Shown here: piece after piece, positions 1 through 6,669 of the stretch | Numbering within the stretch: the stretch's first letter is position 1 | Layout of the letters: the number at the start of each line of letters is the position of its first letter | Assembly (NCBI GenBank): GCA_020050965.1 | Contig: JAGVJV010000085.1 | Location: forward strand, 1-11,545 | Origin: Parachlamydiales bacterium | Lineage (GTDB): Bacteria; Chlamydiota; Chlamydiia; Chlamydiales; Rhabdochlamydiaceae | Length of the DNA: 11,545 nt | Reading direction: 5' to 3' | Translations under genes and position numbers: made by a program | Notes under the pieces: generated by a model | Database searches by the model: none | Told to the model about the DNA's origin: nothing | Seen by the model: the letters and a program-made list of their open reading frames with translations, nothing else

Positions 1-380
1 ATGCTGATGTTCCTGATGGGTTTATTAATCAATCTATAGGGAAAGCACATGCCATTGTTATAACCGATCATAATTTGAGTGTAAGTGTAGAATTAATGAG
101 AAATGAAAAAATCGCTCTTATCAGTAAAGTAGGCAGAGAAATGAGGGTTTTGGATGTGGCTACGCTCGCAGTTTTAACAAAAAAAGGATTTCCTGATCCC
201 ACTCGTCAAAGGCTTTATTATACTCCAACCATGTGTGTGGATGTCATGAGCTTAAACAGAGAGCATGGAGGGATGCTCGCTGCGGTTGAAATCTCAAAGC
301 ATCTAGATATTACGATCACTCCCTCGGATAGTGATTGTGGTGTGGGTGCGAAATGGGTTTTGCCGAATATCAAGGAATGA
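1..380 (+). CDS. Unrecognised protein, 3' part only
   Basis: The reading frame is open from the window edge (first full codon at 3) to a TGA at 378-380, giving the last 125 residues of a protein whose start lies outside the window. I see no signal peptide, membrane segment or motif I can assign. The visible part is mixed in composition, with short hydrophobic stretches (HAIVITDH near the start, VLDVATLAVL in the middle), a segment reading PDPTRQRLYYTPTMCVDVMS, and an end rich in Asp/Ser/Gly (TPSDSDCGVGAKW). This looks like a soluble domain. An in-frame TTG at 75 could mimic a start, but the frame continues upstream without a stop, so a partial gene is the better reading. It is followed after 40 bp by psd on the same strand; a promoter candidate in that gap suggests psd does not depend on it. 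Function unknown. Confidence 0.6.
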   Translation, partial: ADVPDGFINQSIGKAHAIVITDHNLSVSVELMRNEKIALISKVGREMRVLDVATLAVLTKKGFPDPTRQRLYYTPTMCVDVMSLNREHGGMLAAVEISKHLDITITPSDSDCGVGAKWVLPNIKE

Positions 381-384
381 GCGC

Positions 385-414
385 TTAACAAATATTTTTT
401 AGAAATGCTAAGAT
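385..414 (+). promoter_or_regulatory. Candidate sigma-70-type promoter for psd
   Basis: TTAACA at 385-390 matches the -35 consensus at five of six positions. After 18 bp comes TAAGAT at 409-414 (four of six for the -10), preceded by TGC at 406-408, which fits an extended -10 element. Only six bases separate the -10 from the psd ATG at 421, so the predicted transcription start falls on or next to the start codon. No strong Shine-Dalgarno sequence is present. This is a sequence match only; short AT-rich gaps give chance matches. Confidence 0.4.
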
Positions 415-420
415 CGGAAT

Positions 421-1326
421 ATGACTGATCTTTACATCGTCGATAGAGAAACGAAGAAGAAAATTGAGGAGAAAGTCCCCTATAAAAATTCCCTTCTGTT
501 TCTCTATGGGAATCACCCCCTTGCTTGGCTGATCCGTCCGCTTATTTGCAATCTTCCCTTCGTCTCAAAATTCTTCGGCTATTTGCAACGGCGGCAATGC
601 AGTGCAAAACATATCGCCCCCTTCATTGAAAAATATGGGGTCGACTCAACTGAGTTTCGCGATCGAGTCGACTCGTTCAAGTGTTTTAATGATTTTTTCA
701 TTCGCAAACTGAAGTCCTCTGCCCGGGCGATTTCAGATGGCAATGATATTGCAGTCCTTCCGGCAGATGGGCGCTACCTTGCCTTCCAAGATATTGATCA
801 CGAGCAAGGTATCTTCATCAAGGGCAAAAAGTTCTCCCTTGAAACGCTCCTCGGCGATAAAAAATTGGCCCTCAAGTATGCGCAAGGCTCCATCGTCATC
901 GCCCGACTCGCCCCGGTTGACTATCATCGCTTCCATTTCCCTTGCAACTGCATCCCTTCCGAGCCGAAGCTAATCAATGGCCCTCTCTATTCTGTCAATC
1001 CTATTGCTTTGAAACGAAACATCAACATCCTCGCAGAAAATAAGAGGGTGATCACACGCCTAAAGACCGAGCATTTTGGAACGATGCTTTTTATTGAGGT
1101 GGGTGCCACCTACGTTGGTTCCATTCAGGAGACTTTTGAGCCCAATAAACACTACGCAAAGGGCGATGAGAAAGGCTATTTCCAGTTTGGCGGATCATCT
1201 TTGATTCTGCTCTTTGAACCTTTCCGCATCCGGATCGATCAGGACCTCATCGTCAATTCCCATCAGGGGCTGGAGACATTGGGGCGAATGGGGCAGACGC
1301 TAGGGCGAGCGATCTCATCGCTTTAA
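421..1326 (+). CDS. psd: Phosphatidylserine decarboxylase proenzyme
   Basis: Converts phosphatidylserine to phosphatidylethanolamine at the inner membrane, using a pyruvoyl group made by self-cleavage. The 301-residue product matches the length of the chlamydial enzyme as I remember it, and the opening MTDLYIVDRET resembles that enzyme's start. Visible family motifs: FNDFFIRKL (89-97), the PADG motif with candidate catalytic Asp116, DYHRFHFP (167-174) with candidate His169/His172, and FGGSS (256-260). The last aligns with the LGST processing site, so cleavage between Gly258 and Ser259 is expected, giving a large beta subunit and an alpha subunit of about 43 residues carrying the pyruvoyl group. 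Residues 30-57 contain hydrophobic stretches that could contact the membrane. Its 3' end overlaps the convergent nth gene by 12 bp. The psd/mnmE/nth neighbourhood is a chlamydial signature. Confidence 0.93.
   Translation: MTDLYIVDRETKKKIEEKVPYKNSLLFLYGNHPLAWLIRPLICNLPFVSKFFGYLQRRQCSAKHIAPFIEKYGVDSTEFRDRVDSFKCFNDFFIRKLKSSARAISDGNDIAVLPADGRYLAFQDIDHEQGIFIKGKKFSLETLLGDKKLALKYAQGSIVIARLAPVDYHRFHFPCNCIPSEPKLINGPLYSVNPIALKRNINILAENKRVITRLKTEHFGTMLFIEVGATYVGSIQETFEPNKHYAKGDEKGYFQFGGSSLILLFEPFRIRIDQDLIVNSHQGLETLGRMGQTLGRAISSL
1308..1322. repeat. Small perfect inverted repeat in the psd/nth overlap
   Basis: AGCGAT (1308-1313) and ATCGCT (1317-1322) form a perfect 6-bp stem around a 3-base loop. It sits exactly where the convergent psd and nth genes overlap; the loop and stem include the nth stop codon. 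On the plus strand it is followed only by a short TTTAA, so it would be a weak intrinsic terminator at best. It may be chance. Confidence 0.25.
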
Positions 1327-1935
1327 TCCACTACAGATAGGACACTCATCCACGTCATGTTTAACCGCGCGGCAATAAGTCCTGGCGAAGTAAATGATTT
1401 GCAGATGGAGCTTACCCCATGATTTTTCGGGCCAGAGAGCCTTGAGGTCTTTTTCGGTTTGTTTAACGTTTTTTCCGCTAGAGAGACCCCAACGTTTGGC
1501 GCACCGGTGGATATGGGTGTCGACGGGCAGCGCCGGTTTGTGAAAGGCGTGGGACATGACGACCGATGCGGTTTTATGGCCAATTCCGGGAAGCTCTTCA
1601 AGTTCTTCAAAGGTGCTGGGCACTTTTCCCTCATACTTTTCGACCAATATCTTCGATAAATGCCAGATCGCCTTTGACTTGGCTTTAGAGAGGCCGCAAG
1701 TGTGGATGATCTTCTCGATTTGCGAGATGGTCAATTTGATCATGGCGGCAGGGGTTTTCGCTTTTGCAAAAAGGGTCGGAGTCACCGCATTCACTCGAGC
1801 ATCGGTGCACTGTGCAGAAAGGAGCGTAGCGATTAAAAGGGTGTAGGGATCGGTATGGTCGAGAGGGACGCGGGGCCTTGGAAAATACTCGTCGAGCTTT
1901 TTCTGGATGAATTTGACCCGCTCTTTTTTGTTCAT
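1315..1935 (-). CDS. nth: Endonuclease III (DNA glycosylase/AP lyase)
   Basis: Base-excision repair enzyme removing oxidised pyrimidines and cleaving at abasic sites. The 206-residue product (E. coli Nth has 211) has the helix-hairpin-helix LPGIGHKTA (115-123) with catalytic Lys121, and PVDTHIHR (137-144) with catalytic Asp139. The N-terminal half carries the typical LLSAQCTDARVN segment (38-49). I start at the ATG at 1935, giving MNKKERVKFIQ; the frame opens 29 codons further upstream, but that part lies inside the mnmE end and does not look like Nth. The ATG overlaps the mnmE stop as ATGA, implying translational coupling. Oddity: the C-terminal cysteines are Cys188, Cys198 and Cys201, so spacing is C-X9-C-X2-C with no fourth cysteine, unlike the C-X6-C-X2-C-X5-C [4Fe-4S] loop of E. 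coli. The cluster may be absent or differently ligated. Confidence 0.92.
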   Translation of the reverse strand: MNKKERVKFIQKKLDEYFPRPRVPLDHTDPYTLLIATLLSAQCTDARVNAVTPTLFAKAKTPAAMIKLTISQIEKIIHTCGLSKAKSKAIWHLSKILVEKYEGKVPSTFEELEELPGIGHKTASVVMSHAFHKPALPVDTHIHRCAKRWGLSSGKNVKQTEKDLKALWPEKSWGKLHLQIIYFARTYCRAVKHDVDECPICSGLKR

Positions 1936-3263
1936 TTCCCCACGCAGAATTTTGCGAAAATAGCGCTCAGGATGTCTTCGGTGATATCCATCCCGATGAT
2001 GGAGCCTAGATTCTTCAGGCAATTGCGCATGTCCGCTGCTAAAAATTCTGGTGAAATTTCTGTTTTTAGTCCATCGATTAGTGTCTGTAGGGCTTTTGAG
2101 GCATCGCTCAAGGCCTCTTTGTGGCGTGCTTGGGTTAGGACTATCTCTTCTTTCGATATTGTGCCTTTCCAGACTAGCTCTTCGATAGTTTTTTTGAGTT
2201 CAGCAATTCCGGTCCCCGTTTTGGCAGAGATGCGGACTTGATGCGGAAAAGGGGCTGCGAGAATGGTGTGGGGGAGATCGATTTTGTTCCAGATGAGCAA
2301 GGTTTTTTCTGGAGGGCAGGAGTTGAAGAGGTCATCTGTAGATGGGGTAGAGGCATCGACCATGAGCAAAATCAGGTCGGCCTGCTGCATGGCCAATTTG
2401 CTGCGGCGAATTCCCTCTTGTTCGACAATTTCGCTCGTTTCCCTAATCCCTGCGGTATCGAGGAGTTGAAAATGGAGTCCGCCTAGGCGCATTTCGGCTT
2501 CGAGGGTATCGCGGGTGGTGCCAGGAATAGGGGTGACGATCGCCCGTTCATGGCCAAGCAGTGCGTTCATCAGAGAAGATTTGCCGGCATTGGGACAGCC
2601 GGCGAGGCATAAGGTAATACCCTCTTGGATCTTTTTTCCCTCATGGAAAGTTGCTTCGAGGTGGCGCATTTTTTGCAGAGTGGATTCGAGCGAGGCGATT
2701 ACCTCATCTTGAGTGGCAAACTCGAGACCTTCTTCGGGAAAATCGACCCATGCTTCGAGAATTGCGGCGATGTCGAGCAGTTCGTGTTGCAGACCTTGGA
2801 TATGGGCAGAGAGTTTGCCGGAGAGCTGCTCTCGGGCCGCTTTGAGGGCTAGCTCATTTTTGGCGCCGATGAAGGTTTGGACTGCTTCAGCTTGGGCGAG
2901 GTCAAGTTTGCCGTTCATGAAAGCTTGGTGGGTGAATGCGCCAGGTCCCGCTGCTTTTGCTCCTGCTTTTAGAACAACTTCTAGGACCCGTTTTGAAATC
3001 AAGCTTCCGCCATGGCACTGGATTTCGACCGTGTCTTCCCCTGTGTAGGATCTAGGAGCACGCATCACGATGATCAGCGCTTCGTCGATCACCGCATCAC
3101 CATCGAGAATTTTTCCAAAGTGGCAAGTGTGCGATTTATAGGAGGCGACTGGACCGGAAAAAATGGAGGCAGCAATGGGAATGGCCTCTTTGCCTGAGAT
3201 TCGGATGACGGCGATTCCTCCTTCTCCAGGAGGTGTGGCGATGGCTGCGATGGTCTGGTTCAT
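1932..3263 (-). CDS. mnmE: tRNA modification GTPase MnmE (TrmE/ThdF)
   Basis: Works with MnmG to install the (carboxymethyl)aminomethyl group at position 5 of wobble uridine 34 in certain tRNAs, using a folate one-carbon unit and GTP hydrolysis. The 443-residue protein (E. coli 454) shows the N-terminal folate-binding domain beginning MNQTIAAIATPPGEGGIAVI, then a helical domain interrupted by the G domain. G motifs: P-loop GCPNAGKSS (222-230), G2 GTTRDT (248-253), G3 DTAG (269-272), G4 NKID (326-329), G5 SAK (346-348). It ends in FCVGK (439-443), the family's C-terminal motif with its conserved cysteine, so the gene is complete. The ATG overlaps the stop of the upstream hydrolase gene (ATGA) and its own TGA overlaps the nth ATG, so the three genes should be co-translated. 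MnmG is not in the window. Confidence 0.96.
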   Translation of the reverse strand: MNQTIAAIATPPGEGGIAVIRISGKEAIPIAASIFSGPVASYKSHTCHFGKILDGDAVIDEALIIVMRAPRSYTGEDTVEIQCHGGSLISKRVLEVVLKAGAKAAGPGAFTHQAFMNGKLDLAQAEAVQTFIGAKNELALKAAREQLSGKLSAHIQGLQHELLDIAAILEAWVDFPEEGLEFATQDEVIASLESTLQKMRHLEATFHEGKKIQEGITLCLAGCPNAGKSSLMNALLGHERAIVTPIPGTTRDTLEAEMRLGGLHFQLLDTAGIRETSEIVEQEGIRRSKLAMQQADLILLMVDASTPSTDDLFNSCPPEKTLLIWNKIDLPHTILAAPFPHQVRISAKTGTGIAELKKTIEELVWKGTISKEEIVLTQARHKEALSDASKALQTLIDGLKTEISPEFLAADMRNCLKNLGSIIGMDITEDILSAIFAKFCVGK

Positions 3264-4405
3264 CCGGCAAAGGTTTTGATTTTTAACGTTGGTGGGATTG
3301 GATTTGGGTTCAAATTTGTCTGGGAGCGGTCGATTTTGAGCATGCTGAGAAGTGCGGTATGCATCGCTTCAATTTCATCATCATAGAAGGGGCGGTGGTG
3401 TTCATGATCTGTATTAGTCCCGTGCAATTTGATCACCTTTGTTGTCCCAACAGGTTTATTTTTTACAGCCCGATAGAGAGATGCTGGTTTCGGGATGATT
3501 TCATCTTTTGGGTTATAGATGATCCATTTTTCTCCTTTCAGCTTATCCCACGCTTTTTTGGGATGGAGCTCTAAACGGAGGGCTTGGGCGGCGATGCGGC
3601 CGATGAATTTGAGCAAGCCTCTTCCTTGAAGCATCGTTTCAACCTCTGTTTGCAGATCTGAGAAAGAGTTGATGTTCATCACCTTGATTTCTTTTTCCGG
3701 ATATTGATCTTGAGTAATTGCCGCGCCGCATGTTCCATATCCGCCGCCCATAGAGAAGCCGACGAGCACGATGTCGTTAGGATCGAATTTCTTCTCCCGG
3801 ATTAAAAAGTCATAGGCCGTGTAGATGTCTAAGGCATATCCCTCTTCCGAGCGGTGCCCTTTATTTTTTCCTACGCCCCGGGGGTTGATCATCAGAAGAG
3901 AAGTATTCAATTTAAGGAGCTCAGCCAATTTTTGAGTATGATTTTCCCACTGCCCAGTATTGCCCTTGGCGAAGATAATCACTTTATCTTTAATCTTGCC
4001 TGGGAAAAATGCCCCATCGAGCTTTACCTTATCTGGAGTTGTTAAGGTTAGAGAATTGCCCCCATAATCAGTCAGTAGCTTCTTTCCTTCAGCATCACGG
4101 TTGATTTTGAAATTCTCTGAATTGGTGAGGAAAAGACAGATCGCTTTAATCCATTCCCATGTAGTTTTAAACTTGATTAAGTGGAGATCTTTATCGATAT
4201 TTCCTGGAACAATGACTCTAAGTATTTTATTCTTTAGCCATTTTAGTGCCATCCTCGCCAGGAAAATGGGAAAAATGATGAGCGAAAGCAGATCCCAAAC
4301 AACGCGTGCGACTTTATGCGCCAAACTCTTGAGAGCTGGGTTGAGTTTTTGAGGCCATTTCGCCTCATAATGAATTTTTGGAATAGAGACAATTTCCACC
4401 GTCAT
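3260..4405 (-). CDS. Membrane-anchored alpha/beta hydrolase, CHLPS/DUF818-like
   Basis: A 381-residue protein with an alpha/beta-hydrolase core. The nucleophile elbow GFSMGG (216-221) places the candidate nucleophile at Ser218. Asp301 in NPKDEIIP (298-305) and one of the histidines in HEHHRP (334-339) are candidates for the rest of the triad. KGNTGQWENH (147-156) follows a beta strand, where related proteins carry their oxyanion-region motif. Residues about 35-53 (VVWDLLSLIIFPIFLARMA) are a probable membrane segment, and lysines flank it. The pattern resembles the family named after a Chlamydia 43-kDa protein (CHLPS, DUF818); that link is from memory. Substrate is unknown; a lipid or ester hydrolase is possible, and a secreted or host-directed role cannot be excluded. 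It lies 12 bp downstream of ruvA and overlaps mnmE by 4 bp, so it is embedded in a repair/tRNA-modification series. Confidence 0.8.
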   Translation of the reverse strand: MTVEIVSIPKIHYEAKWPQKLNPALKSLAHKVARVVWDLLSLIIFPIFLARMALKWLKNKILRVIVPGNIDKDLHLIKFKTTWEWIKAICLFLTNSENFKINRDAEGKKLLTDYGGNSLTLTTPDKVKLDGAFFPGKIKDKVIIFAKGNTGQWENHTQKLAELLKLNTSLLMINPRGVGKNKGHRSEEGYALDIYTAYDFLIREKKFDPNDIVLVGFSMGGGYGTCGAAITQDQYPEKEIKVMNINSFSDLQTEVETMLQGRGLLKFIGRIAAQALRLELHPKKAWDKLKGEKWIIYNPKDEIIPKPASLYRAVKNKPVGTTKVIKLHGTNTDHEHHRPFYDDEIEAMHTALLSMLKIDRSQTNLNPNPIPPTLKIKTFAG

Positions 4406-4417
4406 ACGGTAAATATT

Positions 4418-5008
4418 TTACTCTTTTTTTCCTTTAAGTGCCATTGAAATAAGGTCCGGAAGAGTAGGCTCTTTTCCCTCGGGAAGGGCGTTTTTGACAG
4501 CCTTTTGAGCCTCAAGGGGATTGTAGCCCAAATTGATGAGGGCACTGATGGCATCGGCAATTGCGCCACCTCCACCCTTCGGCAAGGAAATATTTTGCTT
4601 GTCAAACTTCTGGAATTTATCCCTCAGCTCTAAAACCAGTCGCTCCGACATCTTTTTCCCAATGCCAGGAATTCTGGAGATGGCCTTAGTATTTTCATGT
4701 TCAACGGCTAGATGCAGATCCTCAATCGACATGTGGCCCAAGATCGACGTCGAGAGCCTAGGACCGATTCCAGAGATTTCGTTGAGCGTTTCAAAGAAGT
4801 TGCGCTCCTCAACTGTCAAAAAGCCGTAGATCTTCTGCGAATCCTCCCGATAGATAACCGAGGTGAAGATCTTAACCTTGTTGCCCAAGTGAGGCAGTTT
4901 TTCAAAAGTGATGATCGTGATGTAGACACTATATCCCACCCCACCGACATCCAGAGTGATCTTATGAGGTGTTGCGTCGATAAGTGTGCCGCTTAAGTAT
5001 TCAAACAT
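4418..5008 (-). CDS. ruvA: Holliday junction DNA-binding subunit RuvA
   Basis: Binds four-way junctions and loads the RuvB motor for branch migration. The 196-residue product (E. coli 203) shows all three RuvA regions: an N-terminal OB-fold domain (MFEYLSGTLID through about residue 64), two helix-hairpin-helix motifs, ISGIGPRLSTSILG (78-91) and IPGIGKKMSERLVLEL (113-128), and a C-terminal RuvB-contact domain (about 149-196, including ALINLGYNPLEAQKAV) after a Gly-rich linker GGGG (145-148). It is 40 bp downstream of ruvC on the same strand. The gap has no Shine-Dalgarno sequence but does hold a promoter-like TTGCAA/TAAACT pair just ahead of the ATG. The usual partner ruvB is not adjacent, as in Chlamydia. 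Confidence 0.96.
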   Translation of the reverse strand: MFEYLSGTLIDATPHKITLDVGGVGYSVYITIITFEKLPHLGNKVKIFTSVIYREDSQKIYGFLTVEERNFFETLNEISGIGPRLSTSILGHMSIEDLHLAVEHENTKAISRIPGIGKKMSERLVLELRDKFQKFDKQNISLPKGGGGAIADAISALINLGYNPLEAQKAVKNALPEGKEPTLPDLISMALKGKKE

Positions 5009-5014
5009 AATCGG

Positions 5015-5043
5015 AGTTTAATGGATGTGCATCGGTATTGCAA
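5015..5043 (-). promoter_or_regulatory. Candidate promoter directly upstream of ruvA
   Basis: On the minus strand TTGCAA (5043-5038) is followed after exactly 17 bp by TAAACT (5020-5015). Both match consensus at four of six positions. Six bases separate the -10 from the ruvA ATG at 5008, so the predicted start of transcription is at the start codon. It would give ruvA and the downstream genes a source of transcript independent of ruvC. Unproven motif match. Confidence 0.33.
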
Positions 5044-5048
5044 GGGTT

Positions 5049-5531
5049 TCAAATCATTGAAAACTTGTGTGCATTAGCATGGCAGATAGCAAGCGCTAAG
5101 GCATCTGCGGCGTCTTCTGGGGTGGGGGGATGCTCAAGATTTAGAAGGTTTTGGATCATCCGCTGCACCTGCTCTTTACTGGCACCGCCGTGGCCGACTA
5201 CCGCTTTTTTGGCCTTGGTTGGTGCATATTCGAAAATGGGGATGTTGGCCATTTCTGCGGCGAGGAGGGCCATTCCGCGGGCCATGCCGAGCTTCAGGGC
5301 GCTGAGAGCGTTCTTGTGGACAAATTGTCCTTCGACCGCCAGAGCTTCGGGTTGAAACCGGTCGACGAGTGCCTTGATTCCTTCGAAGATGATTAAATAT
5401 TTTTTTGAGCTGGTGGCCGAGACGGGCGGGCGGATACACCCAAAGTCGAGCACCTCGAATTTATGAGGGTGGACTTTGATGATTCCGTAGCCGGTGATGC
5501 GGGTGCCTGGGTCAATGCCTAAGATGATCAT
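5049..5531 (-). CDS. ruvC: Holliday junction resolvase RuvC
   Basis: Endonuclease that cuts Holliday junctions symmetrically, with RuvAB. The 160-residue product (E. coli 173) has all four expected acidic residues: Asp7 in MIILGIDPGT, Glu67 in AVEGQF, and Asp140 and Asp143 in TPEDAADALALA. The segment KNALSALKLGMARG (73-86) is also typical. I start at the ATG at 5531. The frame is open a further 103 codons upstream, but that stretch runs across the divergent intergenic region and antisense to the heptosyltransferase gene and has no RuvC character. An A-rich AAAAGAA precedes the ATG; there is no strong Shine-Dalgarno. It is the first gene of the minus-strand series ruvC-ruvA-hydrolase-mnmE-nth. 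Confidence 0.95.
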   Translation of the reverse strand: MIILGIDPGTRITGYGIIKVHPHKFEVLDFGCIRPPVSATSSKKYLIIFEGIKALVDRFQPEALAVEGQFVHKNALSALKLGMARGMALLAAEMANIPIFEYAPTKAKKAVVGHGGASKEQVQRMIQNLLNLEHPPTPEDAADALALAICHANAHKFSMI

Positions 5532-5598
5532 TTCTTTTAGAAGTGTACAAAATGGGTGAATTTTTGGTATTTTAGTATTTTTATAGTGGTGCTGACTA
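5532..5598. promoter_or_regulatory. Divergent promoter region between ruvC and the heptosyltransferase gene
   Basis: This 67-bp gap is the only place from which both divergent gene clusters can be initiated. It is strongly AT-rich. TATAGT at 5582-5587 is a good plus-strand -10 candidate, 11 bases before the GTG at 5599, but no convincing -35 is spaced for it. On the minus strand TACACT (5550-5545) could serve ruvC, again with a poor -35. I claim the region as promoter-bearing by layout, not by a clear consensus. Confidence 0.4.
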
Positions 5599-6666
5599 GT
5601 GAAATCGCTTAGAGGGTTAGAGTTTCGCAATATTGTTGTTCGTATGCCCAACTGGATTGGGGATATGGTGATGGCCACGCCTGTCATCTCTGAATTGCGC
5701 AAAGCGTACCCTGAGGCGCGAATTACTGCGATGTGCCGCGCGCCGATCTGTGATTTGCTCAAGGAAGACCCCGAGGTCGATGAGCTCTTCTGCTTTAGCA
5801 AGACGGGTAGCTTCTCTAGGCGCGATGACAAAAAAAACATTGTCGAAAAGCTCCGCCAAGGAAAGTACGATCTTGGGATTTCTCTGACTCATTCGCTCTC
5901 ATCAGCGTGGTGGTTCTGGCAAGGAAAAGTGAAGACCCGTTTGGGGTATGACTGCAACGGACGCCATTTTCTGCTCAATTATCCTGTCCCGCTTCCCCCC
6001 AATATTGAGCGGCAGCATTTGGTGACAACCTACAAAATGTTGCTTGAGCCGCTTGGCATTCCCTTATCCAATAGTTCTCCGCGACTATTTTTGTCGGAAA
6101 AAGAGGTGCAAGATGCGCGGGTTTTACTTCAGCAACATGGAGTGACAAAGGAGAGTATCATCGTTGGCATCAACCCAGGAGCCAGCTATGGCTCTGCGAA
6201 ATGTTGGCTGCCAGAGCGCTTTCGTGGGGTGGCTGAAAAATTATTGGCGAATCCCGATATTTTCATCGTCTTCTTCGGCGATCAGCCATCTATGCGGCTA
6301 GTTAAAGAGATCTGTTTTGGTCTGGGGCCTCGCGTGATCAACTTGGCTGGTCTTACCTCTCTGCGAGAATTGGCATCTCTCATCAGCTGCTGTAATGTGC
6401 TGCTCACTAATGACAGCGGTCCGATGCACATCGCCGATGCGCTGGGCAAAAAGATCGTGGCCCTTTTTGGATCTACTAATGAGATGGTGACAGGTCCCCA
6501 TCGCAATGGGATAGTGATCCACAAGCATGTCAAGTGCTCGCCCTGCTATCAGCGCACCTGTCCGATCGATTTTCGGTGCATGAAGCAGATCGAGGTCGAT
6601 GAAGTGTATCGAGCCATTATTGAGCGGCTCGAGCAAAGCAAGTCTAAGCTGCACATCACTGCTTAA
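5599..6666 (+). CDS. waaF: Heptosyltransferase II-like glycosyltransferase (GT9)
   Basis: Resembles LPS heptosyltransferase II, which transfers L-glycero-D-manno-heptose from ADP-heptose to the inner core on the cytoplasmic face of the inner membrane. The 355-residue product has the family N-terminal signature VRMPNWIGDMVMATPVI (14-30) with candidate catalytic Asp22, the donor-site segment NPGASYGSAKCWLPERF (192-208), LTNDSGPMHIADALG (269-283), and the cysteine-rich CSPCYQRTCPIDFRC (313-327) common in this family. The start is the GTG at 5599; no Shine-Dalgarno is evident, and the ATG at 5644 (Met16) falls within the conserved segment, so it is too late. It is followed after 3 bp by a second GT9-like gene. 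Chlamydiaceae LPS is Kdo-only, so a WaaF homologue suggests a longer or different core here. The sugar actually transferred is inferred, not shown. Confidence 0.85.
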   Translation: MKSLRGLEFRNIVVRMPNWIGDMVMATPVISELRKAYPEARITAMCRAPICDLLKEDPEVDELFCFSKTGSFSRRDDKKNIVEKLRQGKYDLGISLTHSLSSAWWFWQGKVKTRLGYDCNGRHFLLNYPVPLPPNIERQHLVTTYKMLLEPLGIPLSNSSPRLFLSEKEVQDARVLLQQHGVTKESIIVGINPGASYGSAKCWLPERFRGVAEKLLANPDIFIVFFGDQPSMRLVKEICFGLGPRVINLAGLTSLRELASLISCCNVLLTNDSGPMHIADALGKKIVALFGSTNEMVTGPHRNGIVIHKHVKCSPCYQRTCPIDFRCMKQIEVDEVYRAIIERLEQSKSKLHITA

Positions 6667-6669
6667 TTT

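Noticed and set aside
75..380. A complete 101-residue gene starting at a TTG.
   Set aside because: The frame stays open to the window edge, so an internal TTG start is unnecessary.
1936..2022. A 29-codon upstream extension of nth.
   Set aside because: It lies within the end of mnmE, and the ATGA overlap at 1932-1935 with a typical Nth N-terminus explains the start better.
2600..3060. Several plus-strand open frames across the mnmE gene.
   Set aside because: They are antisense to a complete MnmE with all G motifs and have no independent support.
4406..4420. A short inverted repeat (GTAAA/TTTAC) and TAAAAT between ruvA and the hydrolase gene as a terminator or promoter.
   Set aside because: The stem is five AT-rich base pairs without a T-tract, and no -35 element is suitably spaced for the TAAAAT.
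5532..5840. A 103-codon in-frame N-terminal extension of RuvC.
   Set aside because: It runs through the AT-rich divergent intergenic region and antisense to the heptosyltransferase gene, and RuvC proteins start at the MIILGIDPGT segment.
6298..6654. A 118-codon open frame antisense to the heptosyltransferase gene.
   Set aside because: It overlaps strongly conserved WaaF motifs on the other strand, has no ribosome binding site and no recognisable domain, so it is a by-product of codon use.
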